Below, in pieces: positions 26,775 through 35,149 of a stretch of 64,000 nucleotides of DNA. This stretch comes from CAVYVZ01 sp963772065 (lineage in GTDB: Bacteria > Acidobacteriota > Vicinamibacteria > Vicinamibacterales > UBA2999). Where the stretch lies: NCBI GenBank assembly GCA_963772065.1, contig CAVYVZ010000010.1, forward strand, positions 930,001 through 994,000, in the 5' to 3' direction. A program made the position numbers and the translations under genes. Each line of letters starts with the position of its first letter. The stretch's first letter is position 1. Under the pieces are notes generated by a model that did not search any database, was not told the origin of the DNA, and worked only from the letters and a program-made list of their open reading frames with translations.

Positions 26775-27288
26775 CGCGAGCGCGCTGCTGCGCCAGGCGC
26801 TCTTCGACGTGTGCGAACAGTCGTTCTTCGCCTACGTCGAGGCATGCTCGCCCGAACGCTTCACGGAGCTCGTCGGGGAGATTTCCCCGCTCCACGCGGA
26901 CGGAAAGGCCGGCGGCCGGCCGAAGCCGTCCGAGTGGCTGAAGGCTTCGGTCGCGTTCACGGGGCCGTTCGGCGGCGCGATCGAGGTGATTCTGCCCGAG
27001 CGTCTCGCGCGCTCGCTCGTGGGATCGCTGCTCGGCGAGGCCCCGGAGGCGCCGATGCCGGAGCATCAGATCTTCGACGGCATCGGCGAGTTCACGAACA
27101 TGGTGTGCGGCGCGTGGCTCACGGGCTTCAGCGACAAGCAGGCGTTCGGACTCCGTCCACCGGCCGTGACGCGGATGGCGCCGGGGTGGACGCCCCTCTC
27201 GGAAACGAGCGCCGCCGACGAGCGCGGGCACCGCGTCTGCGTGAACGAAGCCCCCGTGCGGGTGCGCCTCCGCCATCTCTCGGACTGA
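26737..27288 (+). CDS. CheX/CheC-family protein, probable CheY-P phosphatase
   Basis: 183-aa protein of the CheX/CheC fold. The active-site helix reads FDGIGEFTNMVCGAWL, giving the E-x-x-N pair (EFTN) used to dephosphorylate CheY-P. There is one such motif, as in CheX, rather than two as in classical CheC. The start MSSHRSLAQ lies within the cheY coding region, overlapping it by 38 nt. Placement between cheY and cheB in a cheD-containing operon supports an adaptation or phosphatase role. Confidence 0.75.
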   Translation: MSSHRSLAQAPADASALLRQALFDVCEQSFFAYVEACSPERFTELVGEISPLHADGKAGGRPKPSEWLKASVAFTGPFGGAIEVILPERLARSLVGSLLGEAPEAPMPEHQIFDGIGEFTNMVCGAWLTGFSDKQAFGLRPPAVTRMAPGWTPLSETSAADERGHRVCVNEAPVRVRLRHLSD

Positions 27289-27289
27289 C

Positions 27290-28363
27290 GTGGCGGACAA
27301 ACGGCGCAGTCGCGTCCTCGTGGTCGACGATTCGGCGACCGCTCGCAGCATCCTGTCTCGATCGCTGCGGGGGGAGCCGGACATCGACGTCGTGGCCGAG
27401 GCGGCCGACGCCTTCTCCGCGATGCAGCTCATCGACCGGCACCGGCCGGATGTGATCACGCTCGACCTCGAGCTGCCGCAGATGGACGGCCTTGCCTTCC
27501 TGCGGCTGCTGATGAAGCAGGACCCACTGCCCGTGATCGTGGTGAGCTCGCACACCACGGCCGGATCGGCGGCCAGCATCGAGGCGCTTCGTGCCGGCGC
27601 GATCGACGTCATCACGAAGCCGCGTGGCGCGACCGAAGTGTCGGAAGTGGCCGAGCGGCTCAAGCGCAGCATCCGCGAGCTGCGCACGTGCCCGGTCCGC
27701 CTCACCGCGTCGCAGGCCGAACGCCTCGACAGCGCGACGGCGCTCGCGGCGGCCAACGGCCATCGTCCGACCGGCATCATCGCGATCGGCGCGTCGACGG
27801 GCGGCCCCCGGGCGCTCGAGGATCTGCTCCTCCGGCTCCCGAAGAGCGCACCGCCGGTGCTCATCGTGCAGCACATGCCGGCGCCGTTCATGTCGCTGTT
27901 TGCCAAGCATCTCGACAACGTGTGCCCGCTGCACGTCGTCGAGGCGTCCGATCGGCAGGAGCTCAAGTCCGGAACCGCGTACGTCGCGGCCGGCGATCAT
28001 CATCTCCTCGTCGAGCGGGCCGGCATCGCGCTCAGAACGAGGCTGAGCCGCAGCCGCCGCGTGAATCACCAGCGGCCGTCGGTCGACATCCTGTTCCGAT
28101 CGCTTGCCGACCTTCGCGGGATCACGGTCGTCGGCGTGCTGCTCACAGGCATGGGCGAGGACGGCGCGGAAGGCATGGTCGCGCTCCGTCAGTCCGGTCA
28201 GCCGACCATCGCCGAGGACGCGCGCACCTGCACCGTCTTCGGCATGCCGCGGGAAGCGATCGCGCGCGGCGGCGCCTCGCAGGTCGTGCCGCTCGACCGA
28301 ATGGCGACGGCCATCTTCGAAAGCCTCGACAAACACCGAACCTCTGTCGCGTCGGCGGTGTAG
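27290..28363 (+). CDS. cheB: Protein-glutamate methylesterase CheB
   Basis: Receiver plus methylesterase (357 aa). The receiver has VLVVDDSATARSIL and the acceptor Asp in VITLDLELPQMDG, with Lys in VITKPRG. The C-terminal esterase has catalytic Ser in IAIGASTGGPRAL, His in IVQHMPAPF, and Asp in GMGEDGAEGM. The start codon is GTG, 1 nt after cheX stops. It reverses CheR methylation when phosphorylated by CheA and closes the adaptation loop. Confidence 0.95.
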   Translation: MADKRRSRVLVVDDSATARSILSRSLRGEPDIDVVAEAADAFSAMQLIDRHRPDVITLDLELPQMDGLAFLRLLMKQDPLPVIVVSSHTTAGSAASIEALRAGAIDVITKPRGATEVSEVAERLKRSIRELRTCPVRLTASQAERLDSATALAAANGHRPTGIIAIGASTGGPRALEDLLLRLPKSAPPVLIVQHMPAPFMSLFAKHLDNVCPLHVVEASDRQELKSGTAYVAAGDHHLLVERAGIALRTRLSRSRRVNHQRPSVDILFRSLADLRGITVVGVLLTGMGEDGAEGMVALRQSGQPTIAEDARTCTVFGMPREAIARGGASQVVPLDRMATAIFESLDKHRTSVASAV

Positions 28364-28380
28364 CGCGGGCGAAAAGGTTG

Positions 28381-28398
28381 GCGGCCGATACCGGCCGC
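28381..28398. terminator. Possible terminator hairpin after cheB
   Basis: GCGGCCG, loop ATAC, CGGCCGC forms a perfect 7-bp stem 17 nt after the cheB stop and 17 nt before the next ATG. No T-run follows, so termination is not certain; it may only attenuate. Confidence 0.4.
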
Positions 28399-28414
28399 GC
28401 CCTACACTACCGGC

Positions 28415-29632
28415 ATGATTCGACTCCTGCTGACACTCGCGGCGGTGTGGACGCTCGCCGTCGGGCAACCCTTCGCCCAGACTGCCCCCGTCGCCCTGCG
28501 CGCCGATACCCTCCTCGACGGCCGCGGCAAGGTGCTGAAAAACGTCCGCGTGGTGGTGCACAACGGCCGGATCCGAAGCGTCGATGCAAGTCTGGGCACG
28601 ACGACGTACGACCTGCGCGGGGTGACGGTGATGCCCGGCTGGATCGACACCCACGTGCACATCATGAATCACTTCGGGCGCGACGGCCGCGCCTCCACAC
28701 CCGGCGAGACGCCCGTCGAGGCGATGCTCTTTGCCGCGGAGAACGCCTGGCTCACGCTGATCGGCGGTTTCACCACCGTGCAAAGCATCGGCGCGGCCGG
28801 CGACAAGGACCTGCGCGACGCCATCGCGCGCGGGAAGCTGCCCGGCCCCCGAATCGTCACCTCGCTCGAATGGATCACGGGAGGAACGCCGGATGAGATC
28901 CGCGCCGCGGTGCGCAAGCGACAGGAAGGCGGCGCGGATCTGATCAAAATCTTCGCGTCGCGGAGCAGCCGTGAAGGCGGCGGCCGCACGCTCGATGACG
29001 CGCAGCTGCAGGCGGGCTGCGATGAGGCGAAGCGCCTCGGCATGCGCACGGTGATCCACGCGCACAGCACCGACAGCATCGATGCCGCGATCCGCGCCGG
29101 ATGCGATGCGGTCACTCACGGGACCGGCTCGACCGATGAGATTCTGAAGAGAATGGTCGACCGCGGCATGTTCCTCGAGCCGCAATTCCTCGTGACCTAC
29201 AACTACCTCGAGAACAAGGCGCGCTTCCTCGGAATCGGCAACTACACCGAGGAAGGGTTCGTCTTCATGCAGAAGAACATCCCGATCAAGACCGCGATGA
29301 TCACCAAGGCGGTGCGCGTGCCGGGGCTCAAAGTGGTGTTCGGCACCGACGCCGTGGCGGGCGCGCACGGGCGCAACGCCGAGGAGTTCATCTATCGCGT
29401 GCGCGACGCGAAGCAGCCGCCCATGGATGCGATCGTGTCGGCCACGTCGCGCGCGGCGGAGGCGCTGCGGCTGCAGGATCGGATCGGCGCCATCGCGCCG
29501 GGCCTCGAGGCCGACATCATCGCCGTCGACGGCGACCCGCTCACCGACATCACCGCGGTGAGACGGGTCGTCTTCGTGATGAAGGGCGGAGTCGTCTACA
29601 AGAACGAGATCCGCACCAAGCCCGCGTCGTAG
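28415..29632 (+). CDS. Secreted imidazolonepropionase-like amidohydrolase
   Basis: Exported metal-dependent hydrolase (405 aa). A signal peptide (LLLTLAAVWTLAVGQPFAQ) is followed by an amidohydrolase fold: the HxH ligand pair in MPGWIDTHVHIMNHFG, Lys in GGADLIKIFASR, His ligands in TVIHAHSTDS and CDAVTHGTGS, and the Asp ligand in VFGTDAVAG. The N-terminal RADTLLDGRGKVLKNVRVVV and C-terminal GLEADIIAVDGDPL are the split beta-sandwich. This family includes prolidase-like and imidazolonepropionase-like enzymes; the substrate cannot be assigned. It is convergent with the gamma-glutamyltransferase, and their stops are 2 nt apart. Confidence 0.85.
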   Translation: MIRLLLTLAAVWTLAVGQPFAQTAPVALRADTLLDGRGKVLKNVRVVVHNGRIRSVDASLGTTTYDLRGVTVMPGWIDTHVHIMNHFGRDGRASTPGETPVEAMLFAAENAWLTLIGGFTTVQSIGAAGDKDLRDAIARGKLPGPRIVTSLEWITGGTPDEIRAAVRKRQEGGADLIKIFASRSSREGGGRTLDDAQLQAGCDEAKRLGMRTVIHAHSTDSIDAAIRAGCDAVTHGTGSTDEILKRMVDRGMFLEPQFLVTYNYLENKARFLGIGNYTEEGFVFMQKNIPIKTAMITKAVRVPGLKVVFGTDAVAGAHGRNAEEFIYRVRDAKQPPMDAIVSATSRAAEALRLQDRIGAIAPGLEADIIAVDGDPLTDITAVRRVVFVMKGGVVYKNEIRTKPAS

Positions 29633-29634
29633 CG

Positions 29635-31341
29635 CTACTGCTTGAACACCGGAGGCGCTTCGGGAAGAGCCATGCCATCGTGCCGCGGCTCGGACGCGCC
29701 GAAGTGCACGCCGCCGGGGCCGCTCATCACCGCCTGGCCGTAGCCGAACGTGCCGGTCCGTGGCCGGACGACCTCGATCGCATGCCCGCGCGCTTTCAGC
29801 TGCGCGCGCACGTCCTCGGGGACGAGCGCTTCGATCTCGACGTCGCATCCGTCGAACGTCGACTTCGTGAAGCGCCCGGCCTCGAGCGCCTGCTGAATCG
29901 TCAAGTCGTGATCGGCGATGTTGGACACGAACTGCGCATGGGCCTGCGCCTGGTTCCAGCCGCCCATGATGCCGAACCCGATCCGCTGTTCGTCCTTTTC
30001 CATGAACGCCGGGATGATCGTGTGCAGCGGCCGCTTCCGCGGCGCGAGCGTGTTCGGCTGCCCCTTCTCCAGCGTGAACAGGCCTCCGCGGTTGTGCAGC
30101 ATGAAGCCGGCGCCGGGCGGCACGAGCCCCGAACCAAACCCGCTGTAGTTGCTCTGAATCAGCGAGACGATGTTGCCGTCCTTGTCGATCACGGACATGT
30201 AGATCGTGTCGCTGCCCTGGGCGTCGGTGATCCCTTCCAGCTTCGCGGGCTCGACCTTGCACGCAGCCTTCTGCAGGTCGATCAGCTTCGCGCGGCCTTC
30301 GGCCCTGGGCTTGCTCAGGAGCGCGTCGACGGGAATCTGTGAAAACTTCGGATCGCCGACGTAGCGCAGCATGTCGGCGTAGGCGAGCTTCTTCGCCTCG
30401 ATCATCACGTGCATCGCGTTGGTGCTGTGGAAGCCGTACTTGCCGAGCGGGTGCTGCTCCATCAGGTTGAGCATCATCAGCGCCGCAATCCCCTGAGTGT
30501 TCGGGCCGATCTGATGTACGGTCCAACCCCGGTAGGTCGTCTTGATCGTGTCGACCCACTCGGGCTGGAACTCCGCGAGGTCCGCCGCGGTCATCGTGCC
30601 TCCCCGTTCGCGCGAGATCTCCACGATTGCCTCGGCTGTCTTTCCTTTGTAGTAGCCGTCGCGACCATGCTGCGCGACCAAGCGCAGTGACCCGGCGAGA
30701 TCGGGATTGCGGAACACCTCGCCCGCCCGCGGCGACCGTGTGCCGTCGACCAGGAACGTCTTCTTCGAGTTCGGGTGCGCGGAATGCATCTTGACGGATC
30801 CGCTCCAGGCGCGCGCGACGACCTCCGCGACGGGGAATCCGTTCTCGGCGTAGTAAATCGCCGGGGCGAGCAGCTCCGAGAAAGGCTTCGTGCCGAATCG
30901 CATCCGCGCTGCATCCCAGCCGGCGACGACGCCCGGCACGGTCACTGAATGGATGCCGCGCTGCGGCATCTCCTTGATGCCCTTCGAGGCCAGCAGTTCG
31001 GGCGTCAGGCCGCTCGGCGCCCAGCCGCTCGAGTTGAGCCCGTAGACGGTCTTCGTCTTCGCCTCGTAGTAGATGATGAAGAGATCGCCGCCGATGCCAT
31101 TGCCGGTCGGCTCCATCAAGCCGATGGCCGCGTTCGCCGCGATGGCCGCATCGATCGCGTTGCCGCCGCGCTCGAGGATCTGCACGCCGGCGCGCGCGGC
31201 GAGCGGCTGACTTGAAGCAACGATCCCGAACGTGGTCGCGACGATAGATCGGCCGACGACGGGGCCGCGCGGCTCCTGCGCGACGCCGGTTGCGGCAAGC
31301 GCAGCGATCGTGACAACGGAGACCGTCAAGCTTCGTTTCAT
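29635..31341 (-). CDS. ggt: Gamma-glutamyltransferase
   Basis: Periplasmic Ntn-hydrolase cleaving gamma-glutamyl bonds, for example in glutathione (568 aa precursor, normal length). A signal peptide (LTVSVVTIAALAATGVAQ) is followed by the heavy-chain region (GRSIVATTFGIVASSQPLAA, GGNAIDAAIAANAAIGLMEP). Autoprocessing should occur before the Thr in GSDTIYMSVIDKDGN, releasing the light chain with YSGFGSGLVPPGAGFMLHNR. The start MKRSLTV was chosen for the signal peptide; an in-frame start 18 codons upstream is less likely. It stands alone and is convergent with the amidohydrolase. Confidence 0.93.
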   Translation of the reverse strand: MKRSLTVSVVTIAALAATGVAQEPRGPVVGRSIVATTFGIVASSQPLAARAGVQILERGGNAIDAAIAANAAIGLMEPTGNGIGGDLFIIYYEAKTKTVYGLNSSGWAPSGLTPELLASKGIKEMPQRGIHSVTVPGVVAGWDAARMRFGTKPFSELLAPAIYYAENGFPVAEVVARAWSGSVKMHSAHPNSKKTFLVDGTRSPRAGEVFRNPDLAGSLRLVAQHGRDGYYKGKTAEAIVEISRERGGTMTAADLAEFQPEWVDTIKTTYRGWTVHQIGPNTQGIAALMMLNLMEQHPLGKYGFHSTNAMHVMIEAKKLAYADMLRYVGDPKFSQIPVDALLSKPRAEGRAKLIDLQKAACKVEPAKLEGITDAQGSDTIYMSVIDKDGNIVSLIQSNYSGFGSGLVPPGAGFMLHNRGGLFTLEKGQPNTLAPRKRPLHTIIPAFMEKDEQRIGFGIMGGWNQAQAHAQFVSNIADHDLTIQQALEAGRFTKSTFDGCDVEIEALVPEDVRAQLKARGHAIEVVRPRTGTFGYGQAVMSGPGGVHFGASEPRHDGMALPEAPPVFKQ

Positions 31342-31384
31342 CCAGAACCTCCGATTGGCGCGGATTTTAACACCGTACGAAGAA

Positions 31385-31405
31385 CGGGCCGGCAACGCCG
31401 GCCCG
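31385..31405. terminator. Hairpin after rplQ, probable end of the ribosomal operon
   Basis: CGGGCCGGC, loop AAC, GCCGGCCCG makes a perfect 9-bp stem 38 nt beyond the rplQ stop on the minus strand and upstream of ggt. No T-run follows on the transcript strand. CGGGCCGGC also occurs at 33039 and 33111, so it may be a dispersed palindromic repeat used as a terminator. Confidence 0.5.
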
Positions 31406-31443
31406 AACCTAAACGAGAAAGGCAGTAAACACGAACCGACGGC

Positions 31444-32028
31444 CTACGAACCGCCCGCTTTCCGCGGCGTCGTCGACTTCTGCGCGCGTCCGGCAGTCTG
31501 CCCCTTGGCTTGCGCCTTGTGCCCGCCCTCGTCCTTCTTGCCGCGGATGCGCTGGGCCGCCTGCTTGAGGCGGTCGCCGACGCCCTTCGTCTTCTTCGCG
31601 GCCTCTTTCTGCTCGCCCTCGGCTTCGTGCGCCTTCGGGTTGTACTCGCTGCCGACGAGCTCGACCTGCGCAACCTCCGCGGAGTCACCGCGGCGGAAAC
31701 CGATGCGCAGGATTCGCGTATACCCGCCCGGCCGCTCGGCGAACCGCGGCGCAACCTCGTCGAACAGCTTCGACACGACCGTCTTGTCCGGGATCTCCAC
31801 GGCTACGAGACGCCGCGCGTGCAGCGCCTTGCCGTTGGCGTCGCCCGACGCCACCCCGCGCTTGGCGATCGTGATCAGCCGCTCGACGAACGGTCGCAGC
31901 TCCTTCGCCTTCGGAATGGTGGTCTCGATGCGCTCGTGCCGGATGAGCGCCGCTGCCTGGTTGCGGAGCATCGCAATCCGATGCTCCGTCACGCGGCCGA
32001 GTTTCCTATGTCCTACGTTGTGACGCAT
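31444..32028 (-). CDS. rplQ: Ribosomal protein bL17 with a long basic tail
   Basis: Large-subunit protein at the peptide exit region; last gene of the ribosomal run, 4 nt after rpoA. The core matches bL17 (MRHNVGHRKLGRVTEHRIAM, RHERIETTIPKAKELRPFVE, then GYTRILRIGFRRGD). At 194 aa it is about 65-75 residues longer than many bL17 proteins. The extra is a Lys/Ala/Glu-rich C-terminal tail, probably disordered and RNA-binding. Confidence 0.95.
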   Translation of the reverse strand: MRHNVGHRKLGRVTEHRIAMLRNQAAALIRHERIETTIPKAKELRPFVERLITIAKRGVASGDANGKALHARRLVAVEIPDKTVVSKLFDEVAPRFAERPGGYTRILRIGFRRGDSAEVAQVELVGSEYNPKAHEAEGEQKEAAKKTKGVGDRLKQAAQRIRGKKDEGGHKAQAKGQTAGRAQKSTTPRKAGGS

Positions 32029-32032
32029 TGCC

Positions 32033-33019
32033 TTATTCCTGATGCGCTCCGGCCGGCTGATCGAGCCGCATGCCGAGGCTCAGCCCCATGCTGTGGAGGA
32101 TCTCCTTGATCTCGTTGAGCGACTTGCGGCCGAAGTTCTTCGTCTTGAGCATCTCGGCCTCGGTCTTCTGCACGAGCTCGCGGATCGTCCTGATGTTCGC
32201 GTTCTTCAGACAGTTGTACGAGCGTACGGAGAGCTCCAGCTCCTCGACGCTCTTATCGAGGTTCTCGTTCAGCGCGCCGGCGCGGGGCGCGTCGGCCGCC
32301 GCTTCGGCCGCCTGATCCGCCGCGTCCTCGAGGTTGATGAAGATGTTCAGGTGATCGCGCACCAGCTTGGCCGCAAGCGACACCGCATCGCGCGGGGTCA
32401 CCGAGCCGTTCGTCCAGACGTCGATCGTCAGCTTGTCGTAGTCGGTCGTCTGTCCGAGACGCGCCGCCTCGACGAGGTAGTTCACCTTCTTCACCGGCGA
32501 GTGCACCGAATCGATCGGAATCCAGCCGATGCCGAGATCCTCGTCGAAGTTCTTGTCGGCCGAGACGTACCCGCGTCCCCGCTTCATCCGCAGCTCCATA
32601 TGGAGCTTGCCGCCCTCCGACACCGTGGCGATGTGCGCTTCCGGCTCGAGGATTTCGAGATCGGCGTCCCCCTCGATGTCCTTCGCTCTGACGACGCCGG
32701 GCTTCTCGACGCGGAGATAGAGCGTCTTGGTGTAGTCGACGTGGAGCTTGAGCGGAATCTGCTTCAGGTTCAGGATGATGTCGGTGGCATCCTCGACCAC
32801 GCCCGGGATGGGCGAGAACTCGTGCAGCACGCCGTCGATCTTCACCGCGGTGATGGCCGCCCCCTCGATCGAGGAGAGCAGCACGCGCCGCAGCGCGTTG
32901 CCGATCGTGGTGCCGAACCCGCGCTCGAACGGCTGCGCATAGAACCGGCCGAACCGATCGGTGAGCGTGTCGCGCTCGAACTCGAGCCGCTTGGGACGTT
33001 GAAAGCCTTTCCAGAGCAT
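32033..33019 (-). CDS. rpoA: RNA polymerase alpha subunit
   Basis: Alpha subunit (328 aa) with the N-terminal dimerisation domain (ERGFGTTIGNALRRVLLSSI) and C-terminal alphaCTD (ELSVRSYNCLKNANIRTIRE, SLNEIKEILHSMGLSLGM) joined by an acidic/Ala-rich linker. The RxxL-type determinants of the alphaCTD are intact by eye. It follows rpsD after a 227-nt gap filled with repeats, the longest gap in the operon, so it may have its own expression control. Confidence 0.97.
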   Translation of the reverse strand: MLWKGFQRPKRLEFERDTLTDRFGRFYAQPFERGFGTTIGNALRRVLLSSIEGAAITAVKIDGVLHEFSPIPGVVEDATDIILNLKQIPLKLHVDYTKTLYLRVEKPGVVRAKDIEGDADLEILEPEAHIATVSEGGKLHMELRMKRGRGYVSADKNFDEDLGIGWIPIDSVHSPVKKVNYLVEAARLGQTTDYDKLTIDVWTNGSVTPRDAVSLAAKLVRDHLNIFINLEDAADQAAEAAADAPRAGALNENLDKSVEELELSVRSYNCLKNANIRTIRELVQKTEAEMLKTKNFGRKSLNEIKEILHSMGLSLGMRLDQPAGAHQE

Positions 33020-33038
33020 CGATGATTCCTTTCGCTAA

Positions 33039-33119
33039 CGGGCCGGCAGCCCCGGCCTCCAGACCTGCGGGTCACGTCCGCCGGCCTCCCGCTGCAGGTC
33101 TGTAAAGCTGCGGGCCGGC
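33039..33119. repeat. Palindromic element flanked by CGGGCCGGC copies
   Basis: CGGGCCGGC at 33039-33047 and 33111-33119 flank a stem made of CAGACCTGC (33060-33068) and GCAGGTCTG (33094-33102). The element lies immediately before rpoA in transcription order. It is separate from the neighbouring heptamer array and may be a dispersed REP-like unit. Confidence 0.6.
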
Positions 33120-33147
33120 GGGTGCAATCAGGCTGTAGGCCGTTGGC

Positions 33148-33252
33148 GGTAGGGGGTAGGGGGTAGGGGGAGGGGGTAGGGACAAAGCAGCAACCCCTAC
33201 CGCCGACCGCCTACCGCCCTATGGCCTACCGCCTACGGCCTACCGCCTATTT
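33148..33252. repeat. Heptamer array GGTAGGG / CCTACCG between rpsD and rpoA
   Basis: Left arm 33148-33182: GGTAGGG three times, then GGAGGGG and GTAGGGA. Right arm from 33196: CCTACCG and variants (CCGACCG, CCTACGG) in about eight 7-bp units. The arms are complementary. The last unit, CCTATTT, contains the rpsD stop codon (CTA at 33247-33249 on the plus strand). The left arm has at least four G-runs and could form a G-quadruplex on the plus strand. Confidence 0.85.
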
Positions 33253-33876
33253 CGAATACAACTCGACGATCAGCTGTTCCTGCACGGGCAGATTGATCTG
33301 CTCGCGCGTCGGGATCGAACTGATCTTCGCCTCCATGGCTTCGGCATTCGCCTGGAGCCACTCGGGCACGCCGCGTCCCTTGACCTCCTCGATCGCGTGC
33401 AAGATCGACGCGTTCTTGCGGCTCGATTCCCGCACCGACACGACGTCGCCGGGCTTCACGGAGTACGACGGGATGTCCACCTTCCGGCCGTTCACGGTGA
33501 AGTGGCCGTGGCGCACGAGCTGGCGGGCCTGCGGGCGCGACGTCCCGTAGCCGATGCGGTAGACGACGTTGTCGAGGCGGCGTTCGAGCAGCTGGAGCAG
33601 CGTCTCGCCGGTGATCCCGCGCGTCCGCTCCGCCTGCTCGAAGTAGCGGCGGAACTGGTCCTCGAGCACGCCGTAGATGCGCTTCACCTTCTGCTTCTCA
33701 CGGAGCTGCACGCCGTAGCCGGCCAGCTTCGACTTGCGCGTCTTGCCGTGCTGCCCCGGCGCGAAATTGCGCTTCTCGATCGCGCACTTTTCGGTATAGC
33801 AGCGCTCGCCCTTGAGGAACAGCTTCATTCCCTCGCGGCGGCACAGGCGGCAGACAGGTCCGATGTATCGAGCCAT
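33247..33876 (-). CDS. rpsD: Ribosomal protein uS4
   Basis: Primary 16S-binding assembly protein (209 aa). The start MARYIGPVCRLCRREGMKLF was chosen; the longer in-frame reading only translates the upstream heptamer array. It carries a zinc-type N terminus (CRLC...C) as in C+ forms of S4, and the S4 RNA-binding domain LLERRLDNVVYRIGYGTSRP. In some bacteria S4 represses the alpha operon. Its final codons lie in the next array. Confidence 0.96.
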   Translation of the reverse strand: MARYIGPVCRLCRREGMKLFLKGERCYTEKCAIEKRNFAPGQHGKTRKSKLAGYGVQLREKQKVKRIYGVLEDQFRRYFEQAERTRGITGETLLQLLERRLDNVVYRIGYGTSRPQARQLVRHGHFTVNGRKVDIPSYSVKPGDVVSVRESSRKNASILHAIEEVKGRGVPEWLQANAEAMEAKISSIPTREQINLPVQEQLIVELYSK

Positions 33877-33901
33877 CAATAGATCCTTGTAATTGTCATT
33901 C

Positions 33902-33955
33902 TTGATTTTTGATTTTTGATTTGAAATCACAAATCAAAAATCAAAGATCACAAAT
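33902..33955. repeat. AT-rich heptamer inverted repeat between rpsK and rpsD
   Basis: Units of TTTTTGA on the left and TCAAAAA/TCACAAA on the right. TTGATTTTTGATTTG (33909-33923) pairs perfectly with 33930-33944 across a 6-nt loop. The array abuts the rpsK stop (33958-33960). In a GC-rich genome this AT-rich tract stands out. Confidence 0.85.
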
Positions 33956-33957
33956 TC

Positions 33958-34416
33958 CTAGACGCGACGACGCTTCGTTGGACGGCAGCCGTTGTGGGGG
34001 ATCGGCGTCACGTCGCGGATCGACTTCACCTCGATGCCGATCGTCTGCAGCGCGCGGATCGCCGACTCCCGTCCGGACCCCGGACCCTTGACCCGCACGT
34101 CGACCGAGCGCACGCCGTAGGTCTTCGCGCCGTTGCCGGCGCTGATGGCGGCCTGCGTGGCCGCGAACGGGGTGCCCTTGCGCGAGCCCTTGAAGCCGAT
34201 GCCGCCCGCGCTCGACCACGCAATCACGTTCCCCTCAGTGTCGGTGATCGTGATGTGCGTGTTGTTGAACGAGGCGTGGATGTGCACGTAGCCGTGGTGC
34301 ACCACGCGCTTCTCGCCGCGCTTCTTGAACGTCTTGCGGGGCGCCTTCTTTCCGCCTTCGCCTTTGCCCTTTTCGCCCTTTTCCGGGGCTCCGGCTGCTG
34401 CTTCTGTCTTAGCCAT
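33958..34416 (-). CDS. rpsK: Ribosomal protein uS11
   Basis: Platform protein of the small subunit (152 aa). The conserved core runs from HIHASFNNTHITITDTEGNV to SAIRALQTIGIEVKSIRDVT and ends PHNGCRPTKRRRV. It has about 20 extra N-terminal residues rich in Lys/Gly/Glu (EKGEKGKGEGGKK) compared with standard S11. It lies 2 nt after rpsM and is followed by the AT-rich array. Confidence 0.96.
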   Translation of the reverse strand: MAKTEAAAGAPEKGEKGKGEGGKKAPRKTFKKRGEKRVVHHGYVHIHASFNNTHITITDTEGNVIAWSSAGGIGFKGSRKGTPFAATQAAISAGNGAKTYGVRSVDVRVKGPGSGRESAIRALQTIGIEVKSIRDVTPIPHNGCRPTKRRRV

Positions 34417-34418
34417 CG

Positions 34419-34793
34419 TTAAACCGTCTTCTTCTTGGCGATTGCGCCCTTGCGCGGACCTTTCCGCGTCCGGGCGTTCGTGCGCGTCCGCTGGCCGCGC
34501 ACCGGCAGGTTGCGCCGGTGGCGCAGCCCGCGGTAGCAGCCGATCTCCATCAGCCGCTTGATGTTCATCGAGACCTCCTTGCGGAGGTCGCCCTCGACGC
34601 CGCCCTGCTCCTCGAGCACGCGGCTGATCTTCCGGACGTCATCCTCCGAGAGGTCCTTGATGCGGATGTCCGGGCTCACGCCCGCCGCCGACAACACATC
34701 ATTCGACCGCTTCCGGCCGATCCCGTAGATGTACGTGAGCCCGATCTCAATCCGCTTCGTCCGCGGGAGATCCACACCAGCAATACGCGCCAT
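34419..34793 (-). CDS. rpsM: Ribosomal protein uS13
   Basis: Head protein contacting tRNA and bridging to the large subunit (124 aa, normal). MARIAGVDLPRTKRIEIGLT and the C-terminal basic tail RNLPVRGQRTRTNARTRKGP match the family. It lies 3 nt after rpmJ and 2 nt before rpsK, a standard alpha-operon order. Confidence 0.97.
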   Translation of the reverse strand: MARIAGVDLPRTKRIEIGLTYIYGIGRKRSNDVLSAAGVSPDIRIKDLSEDDVRKISRVLEEQGGVEGDLRKEVSMNIKRLMEIGCYRGLRHRRNLPVRGQRTRTNARTRKGPRKGAIAKKKTV

Positions 34794-34796
34794 CTC

Positions 34797-34910
34797 CTAC
34801 CCCTGCCTCTGCTTGTGCTTCGCATTCGTGCAGATCACGCGCACGACGCCGCGCCTGCGCACGATCTTGCACTTGTCGCAAATCTTCTTGACCGACGCCC
34901 GTACCTTCAT
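34797..34910 (-). CDS. rpmJ: Ribosomal protein bL36
   Basis: Short 37-aa protein read directly from the minus strand: MKVRASVKKICDKCKIVRRR, then GVVRVICTNAKHKQRQG. The zinc ligands CDKC...C...H are all present, so it is the zinc-binding (C+) form. It sits between infA and rpsM as in most bacteria. Confidence 0.96.
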   Translation of the reverse strand: MKVRASVKKICDKCKIVRRRGVVRVICTNAKHKQRQG

Positions 34911-34918
34911 AAGTCCGC

Positions 34919-35149
34919 CTACAGCTTCCTGACGACCCGGCCGCGCGCCGGATCGCGCGGGGTCAACTCCACCACGACGCGGTCGCCGACGAGCAACCTG
35001 ACGAAGTTCTTCTCGAGCCCACCGCCGATGTGCGCCGTAATCCGGTGCGGCCCCTCGATCTCCACTCGATAGAGCCCGCTCGGCAACTGCTCGCGCACGA
35101 CGCCCTCAAGCATTTTTGATTTGTGATCTTTGATTTTTGAATCGTCCAT
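34919..35149 (-). CDS. infA: Translation initiation factor IF-1, N terminus encoded by repeat
   Basis: OB-fold factor that blocks the ribosomal A site during initiation. The core LPSGLYRVEIEGPHRITAHI and NFVRLLVGDRVVVELTPRDP with RGRVVRKL is IF-1. The usual opening (EDVIEVEG) is replaced by MDDSKIKDHKSKMLEG, whose residues about 3-12 are translated from the heptamer array. With this start the protein is 76 aa, close to the usual 72. An internal ATG at 35113 would give a 64-aa protein starting inside the first strand. Neither start has a good ribosome site, so the start is uncertain. Confidence 0.85.
   Translation of the reverse strand: MDDSKIKDHKSKMLEGVVREQLPSGLYRVEIEGPHRITAHIGGGLEKNFVRLLVGDRVVVELTPRDPARGRVVRKL

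Noticed and set aside
27128..30559. 1143-aa minus-strand reading
   Set aside because: It spans cheB, the amidohydrolase and part of ggt in the wrong frames; no domain seen.
33148..33252. CRISPR-like repeat array
   Set aside because: Units are 7 bp with no spacers of constant length and no cas genes nearby.
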